Below are positions 7,328 to 11,347 of a stretch of DNA of 11,347 nt, one piece after another. Every line of letters starts with the position of its first letter. The stretch's first letter is position 1. The notes under the pieces were generated by a model. That model saw only the letters and a list, made by a program, of their open reading frames with translations, did no database searches and was not told where the DNA came from. The position numbers and the translations under genes are program-made. Source of the stretch: Minisyncoccota bacterium (GTDB lineage Bacteria; Patescibacteriota; Minisyncoccia; UBA6257; 2-01-FULL-56-20); contig JARLIC010000014.1 in the NCBI GenBank assembly GCA_031291905.1, forward strand, positions 1-11,347. Reading direction: 5' to 3'.

Positions 7328-7620
7328 TGTTGGTTGATCGAGAAGTATTGCGGCTTGCTCTCCTCCACAAGATTGTCCGCCGCCGCGAGTGCGCCAATCT
7401 GGCCGCCACCGAGGGTGGCGATGACGTCGTTGTTGAGAATGGTGTTCTTCGCGCCGATGGCATCAAGCTGCGTCTTCGCCGCAGTGATGTTGTGGTTCAG
7501 ATCTACCGTTTTATTATACTCCACAATTATCCAAAATGTACCCACAAGGACCATCACGGCGAGCACCGCGATGACGAGATTCTGAATATCGAAATATTTT
7601 TTAGGTTGTATGAATGTCAT
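7306..7620 (-). CDS. ftsL: FtsL/DivIC-like septum protein
   Basis: The 104-residue protein has a short N-terminus ending in a basic patch, one membrane segment at about 14-33 and a helical, probably coiled-coil stretch at about 37-66. This is the bitopic layout of FtsL/DivIC proteins, which bridge the divisome to FtsI and FtsW. Sequence similarity in this family is weak, so the call rests mainly on size, topology and position between rsmH and ftsI, the canonical ftsL slot. It overlaps ftsI by 22 bp. A tail of roughly 35 residues beyond the helix is rich in Q, N and A and unassigned. The gene begins 42 nt after rsmH. Confidence 0.75.
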   Translation of the reverse strand: MTFIQPKKYFDIQNLVIAVLAVMVLVGTFWIIVEYNKTVDLNHNITAAKTQLDAIGAKNTILNNDVIATLGGGQIGALAAADNLVEESKPQYFSINQQWPIASQ

Positions 7621-7660
7621 TTGAAGAAGGGGTTAGGTAAGAAGGTAAGAAGGATCAAGA
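7621..7660. repeat. GAAGAAGG repeat in the rsmH-ftsL spacer
   Basis: The 42-nt spacer is nearly filled with GAAGG units on the plus strand, including a tandem GTAAGAAGGTAAGAAGG. It contains the 13-mer AAGAAGGATCAAG (7647-7659), which is also at 1795-1807. On the mRNA strand it is pyrimidine-rich, so it cannot serve as a ribosome binding site for ftsL. Confidence 0.5.
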
Positions 7661-7662
7661 TA

Positions 7663-8604
7663 TTACAGTTGAATCACCCGAAGTTTTGCCGAACGGCTGC
7701 GCGGATTCCCTATTATCTCTTCGCGGCTTGCGGGAACGGGCTTCTTGGTGACGAGCACCGCGCCCTTCTCCCTCGCCATCGTCCGAAATGCATCCTTCAC
7801 GATGCGGTCCTCGAGCGAATGGAAGGTGATGATCGCCGCCCTGCCGCCGGGCTTCACTATCTCCGGCAGCGATGCGAGCAGTTTTTTGAGGTTCTCCAGT
7901 TCGCCGTTCGCGTAGATCCTCAATGCCTGAAAGGTCCTTGTCGCCGCATCGATCCGTCCGTGCTCGTAACCGCGCGACACCGCGCCGCGCACCGTCTCCG
8001 CCAGTTCGCCGCTCGTCTCGATGTGTCCCTTCGCCGAACGGTCCCTGTTCTTGCCTCCTTTGCTCTGCCGTTCGCGCTCCTTGATCGCCTTCGCGATCCG
8101 CCGCGAGAACCGTTCCCCGCCGAGCTCGTAGATGATGTCCGCAAGCTCCTTTTCGCCCGTCTCGCGCAGGATCGCGCTCACCGGCGTGCGGGAATCGTCG
8201 TAGGTCATGAGGAGCGGTTCGTCCTTGTGCGCCTCCTCGAAGCTGAATCCCCTTCCCGATGCGGCGAGCTGCTCCGAGGAGAAGCCGAGATCGATGAGCA
8301 ATCCATCCGCCTTCGGAAGTTTTTGCGTTTCCAATATCCCGGCGAGCTCCGCGTAATTCCCGTGCACGAGCATCGCATTCTTGAATCCGTTCAATCGCGC
8401 CCTGCACTCGGCAAGAAGCGCTTCATCCCAATCGGTCCCGAGCAACAGTCCTTTGTCGGTGATGCGGCCGAGAATTTCCCGGGCGTGTCCGCCACCGTCG
8501 ACCGTGCCGTCAATGATAAAATCTCCCGGACGCGGATCCAGCAATGCAAGAACTTCATTTAAAAGAACCGGAACATGCTGCTGCACTTCTTCGCGGGCGC
8601 TCAT
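7663..8604 (-). CDS. rsmH: 16S rRNA (cytosine-1402-N4) methyltransferase RsmH
   Basis: RsmH (MraW) uses S-adenosylmethionine to methylate N4 of C1402 in the 16S rRNA decoding centre. The 313-residue product has the family N-terminus HVPVLLNEVLALL, SAM-binding GTVDGGGHA at 33-41, TDWD at 57-60, and LLIDLGFSSEQL at 102-113. A charged mid-section is followed by ITFHSLEDRIVKDAFR and a C-terminal NPRSRSAKLRVIQL. The length is normal. The ATG at 8604 starts 2 nt after the mraZ stop codon. An in-frame TTG at 8610 would overlap that stop and is less likely. The mraZ-rsmH pairing is the standard head of the dcw cluster. Confidence 0.96.
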   Translation of the reverse strand: MSAREEVQQHVPVLLNEVLALLDPRPGDFIIDGTVDGGGHAREILGRITDKGLLLGTDWDEALLAECRARLNGFKNAMLVHGNYAELAGILETQKLPKADGLLIDLGFSSEQLAASGRGFSFEEAHKDEPLLMTYDDSRTPVSAILRETGEKELADIIYELGGERFSRRIAKAIKERERQSKGGKNRDRSAKGHIETSGELAETVRGAVSRGYEHGRIDAATRTFQALRIYANGELENLKKLLASLPEIVKPGGRAAIITFHSLEDRIVKDAFRTMAREKGAVLVTKKPVPASREEIIGNPRSRSAKLRVIQL

Positions 8605-8606
8605 CG

Positions 8607-9038
8607 TCAAATTCCCAGCTCACCGAGTTGTTCGGCGATCGCTTCGGAAGAGCTCTCCGTTTTGGTCTTGTAGGCGGCCCATGTCGCCTTGTCCCAAAGC
8701 TCGATACGATTGTAGAGGCCGGCGACCACCACTTCCTTCTTCAGGCCGGCGTACTTCCGCAAATAGTCGGGAACCAATATCCTCCCCTGAGTGTCCACTT
8801 CGACGTCGGTCGCCCCCGCAAGCATCAAACGCACGAATGCGCGCGAATTGGCCTGGGCGAGCGGCAGGGCGATCAGCTTTGCAGCCAACGCCTCCCACTC
8901 CGGGTTTGCAAACACGAAAAGACAGTTGTCGATCCCGCGGGTGATGATGGCTCCGGCCGTTAATTTATCGCGGAACTTCGCCGGGATCGCCATCCGACCT
9001 TTTGTGTCCAGATTGTGCTGGAATTCGCCTAATAGCAT
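8607..9038 (-). CDS. mraZ: Transcriptional regulator MraZ
   Basis: MraZ is an AbrB-fold DNA-binding protein that in E. coli represses its own dcw promoter by binding repeated TGGGN boxes. The 143-residue protein has the two expected half-sites of the family, DTKGRMAIPAKFR at 11-23 and DTQGRILVPDYLRKYAGL at 82-99. It begins MLLGEFQHNLD, as is typical, and has normal length. It is the first gene of the cluster, with matching TGG boxes at 10-bp spacing at its promoter (9195-9219). The 5' UTR is long (about 185 nt) and contains a purine/pyrimidine hairpin. No Shine-Dalgarno sequence is seen before the ATG at 9038. Confidence 0.96.
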   Translation of the reverse strand: MLLGEFQHNLDTKGRMAIPAKFRDKLTAGAIITRGIDNCLFVFANPEWEALAAKLIALPLAQANSRAFVRLMLAGATDVEVDTQGRILVPDYLRKYAGLKKEVVVAGLYNRIELWDKATWAAYKTKTESSSEAIAEQLGELGI

Positions 9039-9064
9039 GGAATATAAGAAGTTAAGAAGGGTTT

Positions 9065-9160
9065 AGGGAAGAAGGATTATGGAGGGAGGAGAAAAATGGG
9101 GTTTTAAAAGGATTTTTGGGTATTTCCCTTCTTTCCTTTATCCTTCCATCCTTCTTCCCT
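9065..9160. repeat. Purine/pyrimidine inverted repeat in the mraZ 5' UTR
   Basis: AGGGAAGAAGGAT (9065-9077) pairs perfectly over 13 bp with ATCCTTCTTCCCT (9148-9160), and GGA..GGA pairs with TCC..TCC further in. The intervening sequence is A+T-rich. It belongs to the same repeat family as 1775-1867, whose arm carries AGGGAAGAAGG. It lies wholly inside the predicted mraZ leader, between the promoter and the ATG. Confidence 0.65.
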
Positions 9161-9194
9161 TCTCCGGAGTTATGCACAGAAAGTGGCAGTTATC

Positions 9195-9219
9195 CCCAGT
9201 TTCCTCCACAACCCACCAC
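9195..9219 (-). promoter_or_regulatory. MraZ operator: three TGGNG boxes at 10-bp period
   Basis: On the minus strand TGGTG (9219-9215), TGGAG (9209-9205) and TGGGG (9199-9195) are spaced exactly 10 bp apart. This matches the known E. coli MraZ site, direct TGGGN repeats separated by 5 nt. The boxes lie just downstream of the -10 (9235-9230), covering the expected start site near 9223, a good position for autorepression. Confidence 0.7.
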
Positions 9220-9229
9220 TTTCCATTCA

Positions 9230-9257
9230 TTGTATACCACCGTGGCCAAAGGTCAAA
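9230..9257 (-). promoter_or_regulatory. Promoter of the mraZ/dcw operon
   Basis: On the minus strand -35 TTGACC (9257-9252) and -10 TACAAT (9235-9230) are separated by 16 bp. The predicted start is near 9223, directly at the MraZ boxes. Confidence 0.65.
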
Positions 9258-9360
9258 TATCACCAGTTTTTCCTTCAAAATGCGCCCTAAACATTGATTT
9301 TGCTGGGCTTTTTAAAAGTCGTGCGGAATGAAAATCGGAAGATATGCACAGGATGACAAA

Positions 9361-9585
9361 ATGGTTATTCCCCACTTCGGCTATTGCCCATACTTTTACG
9401 ACATCTTCAGCTTTTCTTTATCCCTCGTTGCCATTATCAATCGACACCGCATAAAGATCATCATTAAAGAAATCCAAGGGGGTAAGAAATTCTTTTGGAG
9501 CCTTATCCCGTTTTGGAAAACAAGAAAGGACGCAATGAATGGGGACAAAAAAATCCTCCATGAGGGGGATCTTGAGGTGGAATGA
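9361..9585 (+). CDS. Possible small protein, unrecognised
   Basis: A 74-residue frame, MVIPHFGYCPYF..., has a hydrophobic N-terminal half (about residues 8-25), a basic segment (NRHRIKIIIKEI) and a C-terminal KTRKDA..DLEVE tail. An AGGA 7 nt before the ATG at 9361 supports this start; an upstream ATG at 9328 adds 11 residues. It is A+T-rich compared with its neighbours and has no clear promoter. Its stop is followed by CTTTTTT at 9586 without a strong hairpin. It reads opposite to mraZ and tRNA-Val. It may be a real small membrane-associated protein or a chance ORF in a 445-nt spacer; the rest of that spacer (9586-9702) shows only a weak 6-bp hairpin, ACGGTT/AACCGT. Confidence 0.35.
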   Translation: MVIPHFGYCPYFYDIFSFSLSLVAIINRHRIKIIIKEIQGGKKFFWSLIPFWKTRKDAMNGDKKILHEGDLEVE

Positions 9586-9702
9586 CTTTTTTGTGATGCC
9601 TGTCTACGGTTTGAAGTATTGAACCGTGGGAGAGCCAAAGCCCTCACAAGCACCAAGCGTATGATACATCTCCAAAATTTCCAATGCAAATAAACTTTAT
9701 TG

Positions 9703-9774
9703 TGGGCGTTGCAGGGATCGGACCTGCGACCTCTCCGATGTGAACGGAACGCTCTACCACTGAGCTAAACGCCC
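9703..9774 (-). tRNA. tRNA-Val (anticodon CAC)
   Basis: Minus-strand cloverleaf: the acceptor GGGCGTT pairs perfectly with AACGCCC. The D-arm is GCTC-AGTGGTA-GAGC, and the anticodon stem TTCCG/CGGAG has loop UUCACAU (anticodon CAC, reading GUG). The T-stem is GCAGG/CCTGC with loop UCCGAUC, and the discriminator is A. No CCA is encoded. Position 55 of the T-loop is C instead of the almost universal U (pseudouridine). All stems are otherwise sound, so it is likely functional. Confidence 0.92.
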
Positions 9775-9821
9775 GATGCCCCTTATCATAAGATAAGCCG
9801 GCACGAAATTCAATAAAGGAA

Positions 9822-9955
9822 AACAAATTACCGCGAGCGTGTGGTGTGTCTGAGGGGAATGTCGGAGCGGCGTAGGCCGCGAGACCTTAGGCGGCCGGCC
9901 AACAGGCCGGAACGCCGTCCCCGAAGACATACCACGCACTCGCGGTATATTTGTT
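9822..9955. repeat. Structured hairpin element, copy B, directly after rplL
   Basis: Arms at 9822-9857 and 9919-9955 pair over about 36 nt with few defects. The loop is a 61-nt core (9858-9918) matching copy A at 4224-4284. Its hairpins are GCGGC-GTAG-GCCGC and GGCG..CGCC enclosing CCGGCC-AACA-GGCCGG, so helices are kept while bases change. Near the core the arms meet as tandem GA/GA mismatches (plus strand). Two stem positions are G-U in plus-strand RNA but A-C in minus-strand RNA, and one is the reverse. It lies 2 nt from the rplL stop codon. On the minus strand the stem ends in TAATTTGTTTTCC, so it may also serve as the rplJL terminator or a processing hairpin before tRNA-Val. Confidence 0.75.
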
Positions 9956-9957
9956 CC

Positions 9958-10320
9958 TTATTGGATCTCCGCAGTCCCTCCTGCCGCTTCGATCTTCGTC
10001 TTGATCTCTTCGGCTTCCTCCTTCTTGACGTTCTCCTTCACCGTCTTCGGCGCGCCGTCGACGAGGTCCTTCGCCTCCTTGAGGCCGAGCGTGGTCACTT
10101 CGCGGACCACCTTGATCACATTGAGCTTGCTTGCACCGCTCGTCTTGAGGACGACGTTGAAGCTGGTCTTCTCCTCCGCCGGCGCAGCCGCCGCACCGCC
10201 CGCCGCAGCCGGCGCCGCCGCCGAGATGCCGAACTTCTCTTCCATTTTGTGCACGAGGTCGGCCAGTTCGGTCACCTTGAGCGATCCGATCTGGTCCATC
10301 AATTCATCGAGATTTGCCAT
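9958..10320 (-). CDS. rplL: 50S ribosomal protein L7/L12
   Basis: L7/L12 forms the mobile ribosomal stalk, bound to L10, that recruits translational GTPases such as EF-G. The 120-residue product has an N-terminal dimerisation domain (about 1-33), an Ala-rich hinge (34-49) and the C-terminal factor-binding domain beginning EKTSFNVVLKTSGASK. The highly conserved TLGLKEAKDLVDGAPK is followed by IEAAGGTAEIQ at the end. The length is standard. It lies 38 nt after rplJ, the usual order. Confidence 0.98.
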   Translation of the reverse strand: MANLDELMDQIGSLKVTELADLVHKMEEKFGISAAAPAAAGGAAAAPAEEKTSFNVVLKTSGASKLNVIKVVREVTTLGLKEAKDLVDGAPKTVKENVKKEEAEEIKTKIEAAGGTAEIQ

Positions 10321-10358
10321 GATAATGATTTTGTTGATTTATTTTCGTCCGCACTTTT

Positions 10359-10883
10359 CTATCCCGCCGACTCTTTCGACTTCTGGTCGAGGAGGTACAT
10401 GAACGCCCGCACCGGCCCGGCGATCGTACCCAGAAGCTGGGCAAGAAGCACTTCGCGCGACGGGAGCGTACCGATGGCGATCACCTGGGATGCCTCCATC
10501 TCCTCGTTGCCCTTCACGTCGTAGCCGCCGAGGATCTTCTTCGTCCACATGTCCTTTGCGCCGCCCTCCGGGACCTCGAGTCCCGAAAAGAACTTGTACG
10601 CCGGACCGGCGACGGTGTCCGTGCCGCCCTCCGCAAAGATCGTGCCGACGGAGATCTTGAACTTGGCAAGGTCGGCCGTGATCCCCTTCTCCTTCATGAG
10701 AAGCCCCAGGAGGCGCTTCTTGATGACGAGGAAGTTCGCGCCGGATTTCTTGAGCTCCATGCGGAGCTTGCGGACATCCTCCGCTTTGATCTTCGTGAAA
10801 TCCGCGAAGATGAGCGATTCGCTCTTGTCGAGCAACGCTTTGGCCTTCTTCAATTCTTCGCCTTTCTGCGCTTTGGTTTTCAT
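10359..10883 (-). CDS. rplJ: 50S ribosomal protein L10
   Basis: L10 anchors the L7/L12 dimers to the 23S rRNA and, with L12, usually binds its own mRNA leader to repress the operon. The frame is open to 10949, but the ATG at 10883 (MKTKAQKGEELKKAK) gives the typical 174-residue length. The RNA-binding domain includes KSESLIFADFTKIKAEDVRKLR and later FLVIKKRLLGLLMKEKG. The C-terminal helix that holds L12 ends RAFMYLLDQKSKESAG. The preceding leader (10948-11078) carries L10-leader features. rplK and rplA, the common upstream neighbours, are not present. Confidence 0.97.
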   Translation of the reverse strand: MKTKAQKGEELKKAKALLDKSESLIFADFTKIKAEDVRKLRMELKKSGANFLVIKKRLLGLLMKEKGITADLAKFKISVGTIFAEGGTDTVAGPAYKFFSGLEVPEGGAKDMWTKKILGGYDVKGNEEMEASQVIAIGTLPSREVLLAQLLGTIAGPVRAFMYLLDQKSKESAG

Positions 10884-10947
10884 ATTTTGATTGCGAGAAT
10901 GTTTTGAATTTTGGACCTGTTCGGTCCTTTGCCGCCTTCTTCTCGAC

Positions 10948-10973
10948 AAAAGAAAAACGGCCTTCCGTGGCCG
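10948..10973 (-). terminator. Attenuator terminator in the rplJ leader
   Basis: On the minus strand CGGCC and GGCCG (10973-10969 and 10962-10958) form a hairpin with a 6-nt loop. TTTTTCTTTT follows (10957-10948), about 65 nt before the rplJ ATG. An intrinsic terminator placed inside a ribosomal-protein leader implies attenuation, as proposed for rplJL leaders in Bacillus. Confidence 0.7.
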
Positions 10974-11078
10974 CCGAATGGTGATCGCCCCGCGGCACGC
11001 AACGTGCCGTTCATCGATCGCTCCCTCGATAGGATCATTTACGTGCCTTTATCGGCACTACCTATGGTCTTTGGAATT
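10974..11078 (-). promoter_or_regulatory. L10-type ribosomal protein leader
   Basis: The transcribed leader shows the arrangement of L10 leaders. ATAGG (11065-11061) pairs with CCTAT (11033-11029), which is followed by CGAGGGAG, and the arm GTGCC-GATAAA-GGCAC (11058-11043) lies between them. A further perfect 7-bp hairpin, CGGCACG/CGTGCCG (11009-10993), lies downstream and then the attenuator. By family knowledge this is the binding site for the L10-L12 complex. The assignment rests on motif and position only. Confidence 0.65.
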
Positions 11079-11084
11079 GAGTGC

Positions 11085-11114
11085 AGTATAGCGCAAAACC
11101 GCCGCCCATGTCAA
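11085..11114 (-). promoter_or_regulatory. Promoter of rplJ-rplL
   Basis: On the minus strand a perfect -35 TTGACA (11114-11109) and -10 TATACT (11090-11085) are separated by 18 bp. The start would be near 11078, at the beginning of the L10 leader. The -35 overlaps the T-tract of the upstream terminator. Confidence 0.75.
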
Positions 11115-11142
11115 TAAAAAGCCCCCGCGGGTATGCGGGGGC
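11113..11142 (-). terminator. Rho-independent terminator of the gene upstream of rplJ
   Basis: GCCCCCGC (minus strand, 11142-11135) and GCGGGGGC (11128-11121) form an 8-bp G+C stem with a 6-nt loop, followed by TTTTTATT (11120-11113). It begins 16 nt after the stop codon of the partial gene at 11159. Confidence 0.88.
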
Positions 11143-11158
11143 GACGGAACTTCGCTTG

Positions 11159-11347
11159 TCATTCTTTGGACTTGAACGGAACGCCGGACAACCGCACGTC
11201 CGCGATCCTCTTCGCGCACGAAAGGACGATCTCGCGCGCACGTTCGTTCAACGTAAAGAGGTAAGGAAACATTTCCTCCATAAGGAAACGGTCCGCGCGG
11301 ACCGCCGCTTCCTCGGGCGGCATGGTCGCCTCTATCATGATCACGTA
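11159..11347 (-). CDS. Partial hypothetical protein (C-terminal 62 residues)
   Basis: The frame is open from the right edge to the TGA at 11161-11159 and gives 62 residues ending SGVPFKSKE. I do not recognise it. It is mostly helical and charged (PPEEAAVRADRFLMEEMFPYLF, NERAREIVLSCAKRI), with no membrane segment. A GTG at 11344 and ATGs just inside the edge could be starts, but the codons up to the edge are open, so the gene most likely continues beyond it. Its own terminator follows, so it is a separate unit from rplJL. Confidence 0.6.
   Translation of the reverse strand, partial: YVIMIEATMPPEEAAVRADRFLMEEMFPYLFTLNERAREIVLSCAKRIADVRLSGVPFKSKE

Noticed and set aside
7309..8562. 417-residue plus-strand frame across ftsL and rsmH
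   Set aside because: It spans two real genes and their spacer in antisense and has no protein-like pattern.
1775..9160. CRISPR array suggested by recurring GAAGAAGG units
   Set aside because: The units are short, irregularly spaced, in both orientations and spread over several gene spacers, without unique spacers of constant length.

Overview
The window looks like a piece of chromosome from a Candidate Phyla Radiation (Patescibacteria, probably Parcubacteria-like) bacterium. This placement is inferred. It rests on a ribosomal protein S12 with an extra segment near its N-terminus, a MurF without the usual N-terminal domain, very tight or overlapping genes, mostly absent Shine-Dalgarno sequences, and tRNA genes without an encoded CCA. 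All recognisable housekeeping genes are on the minus strand.

Layout from left to right. (1) Positions 1-2915 hold the str operon on the minus strand, promoter then rpsL, rpsG and fusA; fusA runs off the left edge. (2) Positions 2942-3991 are an accessory patch: about 200 nt of consecutive strong hairpins, then two unrecognised plus-strand genes, the first a small membrane protein with its own promoter, strong ribosome binding site and terminator. (3) Positions 4001-4311 are non-coding but highly structured: a minus-strand terminator, a palindrome carrying copies of the tRNA-Glu T-arm, and a 115-nt hairpin element. (4) Positions 4313-9257 are a short dcw (division and cell wall) cluster on the minus strand: promoter with MraZ operator, mraZ, rsmH, ftsL-like, ftsI, murF, then tRNA-Glu. 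murE is not in it. (5) Positions 9258-9821 hold a doubtful small ORF and tRNA-Val. (6) Positions 9822-11114 hold a second copy of the hairpin element and the rplJ-rplL operon, whose leader is an L10-type leader with an attenuator. (7) A terminator and an unrecognised partial gene close the right end.

The most notable signal is a pair of structured elements (4197-4311 and 9822-9955). Both have a 61-nt core that is identical at 50 of 61 positions. Two of the differences-in-pairs are compensatory base-pair swaps and all other differences fall outside helices. Each core sits on a long basal stem whose sequence is completely different in the two copies but still pairs. This looks like a conserved structured RNA or a hairpin mobile element. 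A second dispersed signal is a purine-rich GGGAAGAAGG-type repeat in four separate gene spacers, twice as a long inverted repeat.

The genes are mainly translation (EF-G, S7, S12, L10, L7/L12, two tRNAs) and septal peptidoglycan synthesis (MraZ, RsmH, FtsL-like, FtsI, MurF).
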